DNA of 64,000 nt from assembly GCA_039818665.1 (NCBI GenBank), contig JBCBTJ010000002.1:31231-95230 (forward strand). Reading direction: 5' to 3'. The translations under genes were made by a program, and so were the position numbers. The stretch is from JBCBTJ01 sp039818665. GTDB taxonomy: Bacteria; Pseudomonadota; Alphaproteobacteria; Caulobacterales; Hyphomonadaceae. Below the pieces are notes generated by a model. It searched no databases, had not been told where the DNA came from, and saw nothing but the letters and a program-made list of their open reading frames with translations. Shown piece by piece: positions 34,927-44,149 of this stretch. Every line of letters starts with the position of its first letter. Position 1 is the stretch's first letter.

Positions 34927-37143
34927 ATGCCTGAACTCACCCGACAGACCGTCCTCGATTTCCTCGCCGCCAATCCGGAGGCCGGGACGAAGCGCGACAT
35001 CGCCAAAGGCCTCGGCGTCAAAGGCGAAGCGCGCCGGGAGCTGCGCGAGATCCTGCAATCCCTGGAACAGGACGGAACGCTGGAACGCACCGGCAAGCGC
35101 GCCTGGGCGTCGGCCGATCGCCCGCCGCCAACGGGGATCATCGCTTTCGAACGGATCGACGAGAACGGCGACCTGATCGGGCGCGCCGTGGGCCGGGCCG
35201 GCCCCTTCGGTCCGGAAATCCGCTACGCCGGGCGCGCCTCCAAGCGCGGCCGCGGGCGCGAGCCCGGCGTCGGCGACCGCGCGCTTTGCCATGTGGACGA
35301 GACCCGCGACGGCTTCGCGGCCCGCATGATCAAGCTCATGGAGAAGCGCGCCGGCGAGGCCCTGATCGGCCTCTATGAGCGTACGCACCGGGCCGGGCGC
35401 GTCACGTCGGCGGACAAAAAGGACAAGCGCGAGTTTCTGATCGAGGAGGCCGACCGCAACAACGCGGAGGATGGCGACCTCGTCCGCGCCGAACCTCTGC
35501 GCAGCGCCCATCGCCACCCGCGCGGCCCGCGTTTCGGCGTGATTAAGGAGGTGATCGGCAAGGCCGGCGATCCCCGCGCGGCGAGCCTTCTGTCCATCCA
35601 CGCCCAGGGCATCCCGACAGAGTTTCCGGACGAGGCGCTGAAGCAGGCTGAGGCCGCCGAAGCGACCGAGGCGCCGCGCGAGGATCTGCGCCAGGTTCCC
35701 CTCATCACCATCGACCCGGCCGACGCCCGCGACCATGACGACGCCGTCTTCGCCGAACAGCTCGAAGACGGCTGGCGCGTGATCGTCGCCATCGCCGATG
35801 TCTCGGCCCATGTGCCGGAAGGGTCCGCGCTCGACCAAGAGGCGCTGAAGCGCGGCAACTCAACCTACCTGCCCGACCGGGTGGTGCCGATGCTGCCCGA
35901 AGCGCTTTCGGCCGACGCCTGCTCGCTCCGCGAGGGGGAAGACCGCGCCTGTCTCGCCGTCGAGATGATCTTCGACGTCTCAGGAACGAAGCGCAGCCAC
36001 CGCTTCATGCGCGGCCTGATGCGCTCTGCCGCCAAGCTCTCCTATGAGGAGGCGCAGACCGCGGTGGACGGCAAGCCGGGCGAGAAAGCCGGTCCGCTGC
36101 TGGAGACGGTGCTGCAGCCGCTCTGGGGCGCCTATGCCGCGCTCACCAAGGCCCGGGTCAAGCGGGGACCTCTAGAGCTGGAGCTGCCGGAAAAGCGGGT
36201 CCACTTCCACGATGACGGGACCGTCGCGGGCATCCGCGTGCGCGAGCGGTTCGACGCGCACAAACTGATCGAAGAGATGATGATCCAAGCCAATGTCGCC
36301 GCCGCCGAAACCCTGGGGAAGGCGCGCCAGCCTCTGCTCTACCGGGTCCACGACCAACCCTCGGACGCTAAGATCGCCGCGCTGGCCGATTTCCTGGGCA
36401 CGCTCAACATCAAATGGCCGAAGGGCCAGAAGCCGGAGCCCCGCCGCTTCAACAAGCTGCTCGCCGACACGGGCGCGGACGGCGAGCATTCGGTCATGAT
36501 CTCAGAAATGGTGCTGCGCACCCAGGCCCAGGCGATCTACGCGCCGGAGAATCTCGGCCATTTCGGCCTCAATCTCCGCCGCTACGCCCATTTCACCTCG
36601 CCGATCCGGCGCTATGCCGACCTCGTCGTCCACCGTGCGCTTATCCGCGCCGAAAAACTCGGCCCCGACGGCCTGTCGGACGAACTCGCCGTGCGCCTCG
36701 AAGAAGTGGCCGAGCATCTGGTCATGACCGAGCGGCGCTCCATGGCGGCCGAGCGAGACGCGGTGGACCGCTATCTCGCCCTTTATCTCGCAGATCGCGT
36801 CGGCGCTGAGTTCGAGGGCCGGATCGCCGGCGTCGCCAAGGCGGGGCTCTTCGTCCGGCTCGCCGAAACCGGCGCGGACGGGCTCGCGCCCATCTCGGCC
36901 CTGTCGGACGAGTATTGGATCCATGACGAGGCGGCCCAATCCCTGGTCGCCACGGGCTCCGGCCGGCGCTACGATCTCGGCATGGAAGTCTCCGTCCGCC
37001 TCAAAGAAGCCGCCCCCGTCACCGGCGGGCTAATCCTCGAAATGCTCACCAAGCCGCGCCCGAAACGCGCCGGCGAAAAAGCGCCGACGCGCCATGGAAG
37101 CCACCGCCACAAGACCGCCCCGCGGCGGGGGCGGCGGCGATGA
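34927..37143 (+). CDS. rnr: Ribonuclease R
   Basis: The 738-residue protein has an N-terminal winged-helix (TRQTVLDFLAANPEAGTKRDIAK), cold-shock domains, the RNB catalytic centre ITIDPADARDHDDAVFAE with clustered Asp residues, YAHFTSPIRRYADLVVHRAL, and an S1 domain (about 620-720) with a basic tail. It is a processive 3'-5' exonuclease that can unwind structured RNA and acts in rRNA and mRNA quality control. It overlaps the Nudix gene (ATGA). Confidence 0.96.
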   Translation: MPELTRQTVLDFLAANPEAGTKRDIAKGLGVKGEARRELREILQSLEQDGTLERTGKRAWASADRPPPTGIIAFERIDENGDLIGRAVGRAGPFGPEIRYAGRASKRGRGREPGVGDRALCHVDETRDGFAARMIKLMEKRAGEALIGLYERTHRAGRVTSADKKDKREFLIEEADRNNAEDGDLVRAEPLRSAHRHPRGPRFGVIKEVIGKAGDPRAASLLSIHAQGIPTEFPDEALKQAEAAEATEAPREDLRQVPLITIDPADARDHDDAVFAEQLEDGWRVIVAIADVSAHVPEGSALDQEALKRGNSTYLPDRVVPMLPEALSADACSLREGEDRACLAVEMIFDVSGTKRSHRFMRGLMRSAAKLSYEEAQTAVDGKPGEKAGPLLETVLQPLWGAYAALTKARVKRGPLELELPEKRVHFHDDGTVAGIRVRERFDAHKLIEEMMIQANVAAAETLGKARQPLLYRVHDQPSDAKIAALADFLGTLNIKWPKGQKPEPRRFNKLLADTGADGEHSVMISEMVLRTQAQAIYAPENLGHFGLNLRRYAHFTSPIRRYADLVVHRALIRAEKLGPDGLSDELAVRLEEVAEHLVMTERRSMAAERDAVDRYLALYLADRVGAEFEGRIAGVAKAGLFVRLAETGADGLAPISALSDEYWIHDEAAQSLVATGSGRRYDLGMEVSVRLKEAAPVTGGLILEMLTKPRPKRAGEKAPTRHGSHRHKTAPRRGRRR

Positions 37144-37865
37144 ACAAGATGCTGAACGATCCCTTCGACAAGGAAGAGGACGACGATGTCGTCGTCACAG
37201 ACCAGCCAAGCCCCCGGCCGAAGGACGCGGCGACCATCATTCTGATCCGAACCGATACGGGCGCGCCCACCGTGCTGATGGGCAAACGCTCGGGCCGGCA
37301 CGATTTCATGCCGGACAAATACGTTTTCCCCGGCGGGCGGGTGGACCCCCAAGACGGGCGCGTCCCCTCACTCACCGAACTACACCCGCGGTCCGAAGAG
37401 AAGCTGCGCATCGGCGCGCGCCGCCAGCCGCGCGCCTTCGCCCTTACCGCCGTGCGGGAATTGTTTGAGGAGACCGGCCTCATCGCCGGCAAGCCCGCCG
37501 AGATGCCGGTTCGAGCCTCGCCCGGCTGGGAGCGGTTCCACGACATGGACGTCGCCCCCTGCCTCCACGGCCTGCGCTTTATCGGCCGGGCGGTGACCCC
37601 GCCCTACCGTCCGAAGCGCTTCGACGCGCGGTTCTTCATGGCGCTCGCCGACGAGGCTCTGATCGACGATCGACCGCCGGCCGACGGCCACGAATTGCAC
37701 GACCTGCAATGGGTCACCCTGGACGACGCCATGGCCCTCGACCTGCCCTCGGTCACCCGCTTCATGCTCGGCGAGATCGGCGAGCGGCTGAAGCGCCCAA
37801 GCGACCAGCCCGACCCGCCCTTCCTGCGCTGGACCCAACGCGGGCACAAGATGGACCGGCTCTAG
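37140..37865 (+). CDS. Nudix hydrolase
   Basis: The 241-residue protein has an acidic N-terminal tail, then TIILIRTD, DKYVFPGGRVDPQDG and a Nudix box core RELFEETGL within AFALTAVRELFEETGLIAG. A roughly 30-residue insertion between the PGGRVD element and REL resembles the NUDT7/NUDT19 branch, some of which cleave CoA derivatives. The substrate is not determinable here. It is translationally coupled to rnr. Confidence 0.88.
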   Translation: MNKMLNDPFDKEEDDDVVVTDQPSPRPKDAATIILIRTDTGAPTVLMGKRSGRHDFMPDKYVFPGGRVDPQDGRVPSLTELHPRSEEKLRIGARRQPRAFALTAVRELFEETGLIAGKPAEMPVRASPGWERFHDMDVAPCLHGLRFIGRAVTPPYRPKRFDARFFMALADEALIDDRPPADGHELHDLQWVTLDDAMALDLPSVTRFMLGEIGERLKRPSDQPDPPFLRWTQRGHKMDRL

Positions 37866-37919
37866 GCCAAAAAGGCTTGAACGGATGGGGCCCGGCTGGG
37901 TGCGCGTCGAGGCGCGCTG

Positions 37920-38612
37920 CTAGCCGCCCGCCACGTCCTCGCCGAACCGGGCGAGCGCGGCGTTGAGCGTGTCGAAATCGTGGTGGACCTCATGAGCGCC
38001 CGCGGCGTCCAACTCATGCGGCGCGCCGAAGCCCCAGCTGACGCCGAAGGCGCTCGCGCCGGCGGCGCGGCTCATCTGCATGTCATGCACGGCGTCGCCG
38101 ATGACGACCGTGCCCGCCGCCGCCGCGCCAACAGCCTTCATCGCTTGTTCTACCATGAACGGATGCGGCTTGCCCGGCCCGTCGTCGGCGCACCAGATCG
38201 TGTCGAACAGCGGCTCCATCGGATGGCGCTCGAACACCGCGCGAATGCCGCGATGCGACTTGCCCGTCGCCATGGCGATCAGCCAACCCGCCTCGGCGAG
38301 CCCCTGCAGCGCCTCCAGCGCACCCGCATAGAGCGGCTCTTCAAAATCCGGCGCGGCGCGCTGGGCGATGAAGGCGTCCTTATAGGCTTCGACCAAGCGC
38401 GGCAGCTCCCGCGGATCGAAGCCTTCAGGCGTCAGCCGCCGGCAGGCTTCGTCCAAACTCAGCCCGACGATCTGGCGCGTCGCGTCATAGGGCGGCGGCG
38501 CCAAGTCCAGCGCTTCGAACGCACGCGCCATCGCGCCTTGGATCACCTCCCGCGAGTCGACGATCGTGCCGTCCATATCCCAAACGGCGAGCTTCAAGCC
38601 TCGCATCGCCAT
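37920..38612 (-). CDS. HAD-family hydrolase (phosphoglycolate phosphatase-like)
   Basis: The 230-residue protein has the HAD motifs: nucleophile AVWDMDGTIVDS (motif I), ATGKSHRGI (motif II), the Lys in GKPHPFM (motif III) and VIGDAVHDM (motif IV), with a helical cap between. It is like the Gph/PGPase branch found after rluC in many alphaproteobacteria. Specific substrate unknown. It starts one base after the rluC stop. Confidence 0.88.
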   Translation of the reverse strand: MAMRGLKLAVWDMDGTIVDSREVIQGAMARAFEALDLAPPPYDATRQIVGLSLDEACRRLTPEGFDPRELPRLVEAYKDAFIAQRAAPDFEEPLYAGALEALQGLAEAGWLIAMATGKSHRGIRAVFERHPMEPLFDTIWCADDGPGKPHPFMVEQAMKAVGAAAAGTVVIGDAVHDMQMSRAAGASAFGVSWGFGAPHELDAAGAHEVHHDFDTLNAALARFGEDVAGG

Positions 38613-39599
38613 CTAAAGAAATGGCTCCAGCGGATCGGGGCCCGCCTCGCGCGGGTCGAAACCGAGCGTCTCGAACGTCTCCGTCATATGCGGCGGCAGG
38701 GCCGCTTCGATCAGGATCGGCCCGCCGCGTTTGCGCGGCACAATCAGCGCCCGGGCGTGCAGATGCAGGCCCTTGGCGACGCCTTGGGGAACCTCCCGCC
38801 GCGTGGCGTATTTCGCATCGCCCAAAATGCTCGTCCCGATCTCCATCATATGGAAGCGCAGCTGGTGCATGCGCCCGGTCTCAGGCTTCAGCGCCACCCA
38901 CGCCGCCCGTTGGCCGGCGTTTGCGATCACCGCGTAGTTGGTGATCGCATGCCGCGCGCCCTCATCGGTTTGGACCGCCGCCACCATCCGCTCTTTGTCC
39001 TCGCCGGGACCGGCGCCCTTGGCCATCCAAGACCGCACCTGGCCGGCGCGCGGATTTGGGACTTTGACCGTGACGGCCCAATAGACCTTGTCCATATCCC
39101 GGCTTCGGAACAGCTCCGTCAGCCGCGCGGCGGCCGCCGGCGTGCGCGCCAGCAAAAGTACGCCGGACGTGTCGCGGTCCAAGCGATGCACCAGGCGCGG
39201 GCGATACTCGCCGGTCTTCAGCGCGTCCAACATCCCGTCCAGATGCCGCGCCGTCTTCGTGCCGCCCTGCACCGCAAGGCCCGCCGGCTTGTTCAGCGCG
39301 ATCATCTCCTCGTCTTCGTAGACGACGAGCTCGCGCACAAAGGCGGCGTCCCGCTCTGAAATCTCGCCGCGCTTCGGCTTTTCGGCCGCCTTTGGCTTCA
39401 GCGGCGGAATGCGCACCGATTGGCCGGCCTCCAGCCGTGTGTTCGCCTTCGCCCGCGCGCCGTCGACGCGGATCTGGCCGGTGCGGAGCATCTTCTCAAC
39501 CTCGCCCTGGGTGACGCCCGCGAAGCGGCGCTTGAACCACCGGTCGAGCCGCGCGCCGGCTTCGGCCTCCGGCACAGTGATCGAATAAACCCCGCTCAT
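38613..39599 (-). CDS. rluC: Ribosomal large subunit pseudouridine synthase, RluC type
   Basis: Start ATG 39599 overlaps the crcB stop (ATGA) and gives 328 residues. An S4 RNA-binding domain (EAGARLDRWFKRRF...GQIRVDG) precedes the catalytic domain with RLVHRLDRDTSGVLLLAR (catalytic Asp) and LKPETGRMHQLRFHM. RluC modifies three uridines of 23S rRNA in E. coli; assignment to RluC rather than RluD rests on the S4 domain and gene context. Confidence 0.88.
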   Translation of the reverse strand: MSGVYSITVPEAEAGARLDRWFKRRFAGVTQGEVEKMLRTGQIRVDGARAKANTRLEAGQSVRIPPLKPKAAEKPKRGEISERDAAFVRELVVYEDEEMIALNKPAGLAVQGGTKTARHLDGMLDALKTGEYRPRLVHRLDRDTSGVLLLARTPAAAARLTELFRSRDMDKVYWAVTVKVPNPRAGQVRSWMAKGAGPGEDKERMVAAVQTDEGARHAITNYAVIANAGQRAAWVALKPETGRMHQLRFHMMEIGTSILGDAKYATRREVPQGVAKGLHLHARALIVPRKRGGPILIEAALPPHMTETFETLGFDPREAGPDPLEPFL

Positions 39600-39979
39600 G
39601 CGAACACCCGCCGTGCGACCCAAAGGCCGGCGAACAACGCCGCGACCCCGATCGCCAAAGAGCCGCCCGCGTAGAGCGCGGCTTTTCCATGCTCGCCGGC
39701 CCGTAACATCTCGGCGAGTTCCAAGCTGAAGGCCGAGAAGGTCGTAAAGCCGCCGAGCAGCCCGGTCGCGAAGAACAGGCGCATCTGCTCGCTGGTCCCC
39801 GCTTCGCGCGCGATCAACCAGCCGACGAGCACGCCCATCAGCAGGCTGCCGACCATATTCACCGCGAAGGTCGCGTGCGGCCAGGCGGGCGAGAGGTGGC
39901 GCGCCGCGGCCAATCCGACGCCATGGCGCAAGGACGCGCCCAGGCCGCCGCCGATCGCCACAATCAGGAATCCGTTCAT
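39596..39979 (-). CDS. crcB: Fluoride channel CrcB/Fluc
   Basis: Start ATG 39979 gives 127 residues with four membrane helices, the standard Fluc size. Diagnostic segments are GGGLGASLRHGVG, FAVNMVGSLLMGVLVG and GGFTTFSAFSLE. It forms dual-topology dimers that export fluoride. No fluoride riboswitch was seen upstream. It overlaps rluC. Confidence 0.95.
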   Translation of the reverse strand: MNGFLIVAIGGGLGASLRHGVGLAAARHLSPAWPHATFAVNMVGSLLMGVLVGWLIAREAGTSEQMRLFFATGLLGGFTTFSAFSLELAEMLRAGEHGKAALYAGGSLAIGVAALFAGLWVARRVFA

Positions 39980-40064
39980 GCGCCTCCCATACGCCCGCGG
40001 CGCGGCGACCGCCAGAGTGCGTCGCGGCAACCTTTTTTTTACCGGCGCGTCGCATTTTAGCCGC

Positions 40065-40430
40065 ATGAGTAAACGTCACGTCTTCCTCGCCGCCAGCGTC
40101 TGCGTCGCCTATACGGCCTATGCGATGTCGGAAAACGTCGCCTCAGCCGCCGCCCTCAACGCGATCGGCTCGCCGGATCTCGAGCTGGTGCGCGGCGACG
40201 AGCATGAGTGGGAAGTGGTGCCGATCTCGCCCCGCCCGAACCCCGACCCGCAATCAGGCATGGCCGCGCCGGCGGGCGGCGAAGGCGTGATGTGGGGCCA
40301 GAAGATCTGGTACGAGCTGCCCTATGGCGAACGCGTCTCCTGCGTCGTGCGTTGGGACCAATGGGAAGCCTGCAGCGGCGGTTGGCGCGTGCGCCCGGCG
40401 CAACCCGAATACGCCGCCCCGCAAGCATAA
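40065..40430 (+). CDS. Small exported protein of unknown function
   Basis: Start ATG 40065 gives 121 residues beginning with a probable signal or anchor segment (RHVFLAASVCVAYTAYAM). The rest is soluble, with KIWYELPYGERVSCVVRWDQWEACSGGW containing two cysteines that could form a disulfide. No family is recognised. It is divergent from crcB and convergent with the rluA-family gene. Confidence 0.55.
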   Translation: MSKRHVFLAASVCVAYTAYAMSENVASAAALNAIGSPDLELVRGDEHEWEVVPISPRPNPDPQSGMAAPAGGEGVMWGQKIWYELPYGERVSCVVRWDQWEACSGGWRVRPAQPEYAAPQA

Positions 40431-40439
40431 GCGTCCCCT

Positions 40440-41153
40440 CTAACTCAATTTATCGATCAGAGCCTGCATGTCAGGCGGACTGGCCGCTGCAAGGTCCAGC
40501 GCGCCGCCGTCCGGGTGCGGCAAGGCGAGGCGCGCCGCATGCAGCATGAGGCGCGGGGCCGAAAGCGCGCCCGCGCCGTAAATCGCATCGCCCAGGATCG
40601 GGCAGCCAAGATGCGCGAGGTGAACCCGGATTTGGTGCGTCCGCCCGGTTTCCGGGCGCAGCTCGAACAAAGCCGTATCCTCTGATCGCGCCACGATCCG
40701 CCAAGCCGTGCGGGCGCTTTGAGCGCTCTCGGCGTCAGAGACGGTCATCACCTCCCGGCCGCCGCGGTCTGATCGCACGCGCTTCATCGCCTGATCGACC
40801 ACGCCGGCCTCGCGGTCCGGCAAGCTCCCGCGCGCGAGCGCCAGATAGGTCTTCTCCGCCCGCCTCTCAGCGAAACTCGCCGACAGCGACGCCGCCGCCG
40901 GCTGGGTGCGCGCCGCCACGATCACGCCGGATGTCCCCGCATCCAAACGGTGCACCAGACGCGGGCGCTTGCCGTTCGACTTGGCGAACGCCCAGAGCAG
41001 GAAGTCCAATGTCGGGCCGCGCCCGCCGCGCGTCTGCACCGCCAAGCCCGACGGCTTGTTGAACCCCAGCACCGCGGCGTCCTCGTGAATGAGCAGCGAC
41101 CGCGCAAAGGCGGCGTCCTCCGGCTTGATGTTCGGGATCGGACGGTTGCGCAT
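40440..41153 (-). CDS. RluA-family pseudouridine synthase without S4 domain
   Basis: Start ATG 41153 gives 237 residues that begin almost directly with the catalytic domain (LLIHEDAAVLGFNKPSGLAVQ). RLVHRLDAGTSGVIVAAR contains the catalytic Asp, and LRPETGRTHQIRVHLAHLG follows. Lacking an S4 domain, it resembles RluA/TruC-type enzymes that modify tRNA or rRNA; the exact site is unknown. It lies 82 bases after rarA. Confidence 0.87.
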   Translation of the reverse strand: MRNRPIPNIKPEDAAFARSLLIHEDAAVLGFNKPSGLAVQTRGGRGPTLDFLLWAFAKSNGKRPRLVHRLDAGTSGVIVAARTQPAAASLSASFAERRAEKTYLALARGSLPDREAGVVDQAMKRVRSDRGGREVMTVSDAESAQSARTAWRIVARSEDTALFELRPETGRTHQIRVHLAHLGCPILGDAIYGAGALSAPRLMLHAARLALPHPDGGALDLAAASPPDMQALIDKLS

Positions 41154-41235
41154 CGCGCGGGCATAACCCTCGCCCCGATCCACGTCGAGGCGCAGAACCA
41201 ATTCATAGCACGGCCCCCGAAGCGGCCTTGCAGGT

Positions 41236-42540
41236 CTATGAACCCCGCGTCCGCCGGAGCTCGGCCCAACGCTCCAGGCGCTCCCGGATGGCCGCCTCGC
41301 GCCCCTCGCCCTTCGGCGCGTAGAAGACCGGCCGCTCCATGCCGTCCGGAAAATAGTTCTGCCCGGAGAACCCATCCTCGGCGTCATGGTCATAGGCGTA
41401 GCCGTCGCCATAGCCCTCGTCTTTCATCAGCTGGGTCGGCGCGTTGAGGATGTGCTTCGGCGGGCTCAGCGACCCCGTCTCGCGCGCCACCCGCATCGCG
41501 CCCTTGTAGGCCTTGTACACCGCATTGGATTTCGGCGCGGTGGCGAGGTGGACGAGCGCATGGGCGAGCGCCAACTCGCCTTCCGGGCTGCCAAGCCGCT
41601 CATAGGCGCGGGTGGCTTCGTTCGTGATCATCAGCGCCGTCGGGTCGGCGAGGCCGATATCCTCCGACGCCATGCGGATCATGCGCCGCGCGAGATAAAG
41701 CGGGTCCTCGCCGCCGACCAGCATGCGCGCGAACCAGTAGAGCGCCGCGTCCGGATCCGATCCGCGCACGGCTTTATGCAGCGCTGAGATGAGATTGTAG
41801 TGCTCGTCGCGGTCCTTGTCGTAAGCCGGCGCGCGTTTCTGCAGCGCGGCCGAGAGCGCCGGAGCGTCCAGCGGCGCCTCGCCGCCCAGGGTGAACGCCT
41901 GCTCGGCGAGATTGAGCAGATACCGCCCGTCCCCGTCCGCCATATCGACCAGCGCCGCCCGCGCGCCGGGATCCAGCGGCAGCGCCGCGCCCTCTTCAGC
42001 TTCGGCCCGCGCAAGCAGTGCCTCTAGCGCCTCCGGCTCCAGCCGTTTCAGCGTCAGAACCTGGCAGCGCGAGAGGAGCGCGCCATTGATTTCAAAGCTC
42101 GGATTCTCAGTCGTCGCCCCGACCAGCGTCACCACGCCCCGTTCAACGAAAGGTAGGAACCCGTCCTGTTGAGCGCGATTGAACCGGTGGATCTCATCGA
42201 CGAAGAGCAACGTGCCCTGGCCGGCGGACCGGCGCGCCTCGGCCCGGTCGAAGGCCGCGCGCAGGTCTTTCACGCCGGAAAAGACCGCCGAGACCGCCTC
42301 ATATTCCAGCTCCGCCGCCTTGGCGAGCAGCTGGGCGATCGTGGTCTTCCCAACGCCGGGCGGTCCCCACAGAATGATGGAAGAAAACCGCCCGGCCGCG
42401 AGCATCCGCCCGATCGGCCCGTCCGCGCCCAGCAAATGATCCTGACCGACCACCTCGTCCAAGCTTTGCGGGCGCAGCCGGTCCGCGAGCGGACGCGGCG
42501 CGCCGTCAGAAAGGCCGGAGGCGGCGAAGAGGTCTGACAT
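41236..42540 (-). CDS. rarA: Replication-associated recombination protein A
   Basis: Start ATG 42540 gives 434 residues. The AAA+ core has Walker A ILWGPPGVGKTT, Walker B LLFVDEIHRFN, and VGATTENPSFEIN, with the MgsA/WRNIP1 C-terminal domain (GSDPDAALYWFARML, LADPTALM). It acts at stalled replication forks together with SSB. It sits between the Do-like protease gene and the rluA-family gene, a common alphaproteobacterial order. Confidence 0.96.
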   Translation of the reverse strand: MSDLFAASGLSDGAPRPLADRLRPQSLDEVVGQDHLLGADGPIGRMLAAGRFSSIILWGPPGVGKTTIAQLLAKAAELEYEAVSAVFSGVKDLRAAFDRAEARRSAGQGTLLFVDEIHRFNRAQQDGFLPFVERGVVTLVGATTENPSFEINGALLSRCQVLTLKRLEPEALEALLARAEAEEGAALPLDPGARAALVDMADGDGRYLLNLAEQAFTLGGEAPLDAPALSAALQKRAPAYDKDRDEHYNLISALHKAVRGSDPDAALYWFARMLVGGEDPLYLARRMIRMASEDIGLADPTALMITNEATRAYERLGSPEGELALAHALVHLATAPKSNAVYKAYKGAMRVARETGSLSPPKHILNAPTQLMKDEGYGDGYAYDHDAEDGFSGQNYFPDGMERPVFYAPKGEGREAAIRERLERWAELRRTRGS

Positions 42541-42584
42541 GGACGCGAAACTAGCGCCGCGCACGCCGAACAGCCAGCGAAGCC

Positions 42585-44024
42585 CTAGATCCGAACCTGC
42601 GCATTGATCCGGCGGCCATTCCGCTCGATCTGGAAGCGCCAATTCCGCCCACCGTCGTCGCGCGCCAGCGTGTCCTCCAACTCGTCCAGCGAGCGCACAG
42701 GCTCGCCGTTGATCTCGACGATCATGTCGCCCGGCCGCACGATCCGACGCGCATAAGCGCCGCGCAGGACACGCGTCACCAGCACGCCCGTGGCGAACGG
42801 GTCGCGGCCGAGCTCTTCGGCCAGCGCCGGCGACAATTCCGCCACCTCGGCGCCGTTGAAGGGATTGTCGCCCTCGATCAGCACAAGATCGGCTTCCGTC
42901 GCGCCCGGCGGCGGGGCGAGGCGCACGCGCACCGTCTGCGGCTCGCCGCCGCGCAGTACGTCCAGCGTCACCTGATCGCCCGGAGAATTGATGGCCGCGA
43001 GAAACTTCAGCCCGCGCTCGTCAAACACTTCGCGGCCTTCAATGGCGGTGATCAGATCGCCGCGCCGCAGCTCCGCGAGGTCGGCCGGGCCTTCGGGGTA
43101 GACCTCGGTGACGATCACGCCCACGGGCCGCTCCAGCCCCTGGGACTTGGCGATGTCGAACGTGACCGACTGGCCCTTTAGGCCGAGCCAAGGCCGCACG
43201 ATCCGGCCTTCATTCACCGCCGCGTCGACCACACGTTTCACCATTTCCGACGGGATCGCGAACCCGATGCCGTTGGACCCGCCCGACCGCGAGAAGATCG
43301 CCGTGTTCACGCCCACCAGCTCGCCGGCCGTGTTCACCAACGCGCCGCCGGAATTGCCGGGATTGATGGCCGCATCCGTCTGCAGGAAGAACGCATAGTC
43401 GCTGACGCCCACATCCGTGCGCGCCGTCGCCGAGATGATCCCATTGGTGACCGTCTGGCCAACGCCGAACGGATTGCCGATGGCGAGCACCAGGTCGCCC
43501 ACCTGTACGTCGCGCGTGTCGGCATAGGGCAATGTCGGCAGCGCGCCGCCGTCTGCGTCGATCTTCAAGACCGCGAGATCGGTCCGTTCATCAGCGAGAA
43601 TCAGCTCCGCGGCGTACTCCCGCCGATCCGCAAGCACGACCTGGAACTCCTCCGCGCCGTCGATGACATGATTGTTCGTCACGATCACGCCGTCCGATCC
43701 GACGATCACGCCCGACCCCAGAGACGATTGCACCCGCTCGCGCGGCATGCCGCGGAACCGGCCGAAGAAGGGATCGTTTGCGAAAGGCGAGGTCCGCTGG
43801 CGCACCACGCGCTGGGAATAGACGTTCACCACCGCGGGCGAGGCGTCGCGCACCAGCGGCGCGAAGGTCAGCTCGATCTCCGCTTGGCTGCGCGGCAGCA
43901 ATTGCGCCTGCGGCTTGGCCTGGAAAATCGGCGCGACCGCGATCACCAAAAGCACCGCCACCGCCACACAGGCGACGACCAGCAGTTTCGAAACATGACG
44001 CGTCATAGGTTGAGGCATAGACAT
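42585..44024 (-). CDS. Do/DegP-family periplasmic serine protease
   Basis: The start is uncertain between ATG 44024, 44018 and 44006, none with a clear Shine-Dalgarno; from 44024 it has 479 residues. One N-terminal membrane segment (LLVVACVAVAVLLVIAVAP) precedes a trypsin-like domain with the triad His119 (TNNHVID), Asp149 (ERTDLAVL) and Ser225 (GNSGGAL). Two PDZ domains follow (about 250-345 and 380-475). It would handle misfolded proteins in the periplasm, anchored or secreted. Confidence 0.93.
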   Translation of the reverse strand: MSMPQPMTRHVSKLLVVACVAVAVLLVIAVAPIFQAKPQAQLLPRSQAEIELTFAPLVRDASPAVVNVYSQRVVRQRTSPFANDPFFGRFRGMPRERVQSSLGSGVIVGSDGVIVTNNHVIDGAEEFQVVLADRREYAAELILADERTDLAVLKIDADGGALPTLPYADTRDVQVGDLVLAIGNPFGVGQTVTNGIISATARTDVGVSDYAFFLQTDAAINPGNSGGALVNTAGELVGVNTAIFSRSGGSNGIGFAIPSEMVKRVVDAAVNEGRIVRPWLGLKGQSVTFDIAKSQGLERPVGVIVTEVYPEGPADLAELRRGDLITAIEGREVFDERGLKFLAAINSPGDQVTLDVLRGGEPQTVRVRLAPPPGATEADLVLIEGDNPFNGAEVAELSPALAEELGRDPFATGVLVTRVLRGAYARRIVRPGDMIVEINGEPVRSLDELEDTLARDDGGRNWRFQIERNGRRINAQVRI

Positions 44025-44149
44025 GGAAAATGGCTCTATTGCGGCCGATGAGAAGAGGCAAGTTGGCTGAAAAAACATATCGCGCAGCTGAACGCGGCGC
44101 TCAGCTGATGGATAGATAACGGCGAAGCGAATCGGCCGGGGACAACATA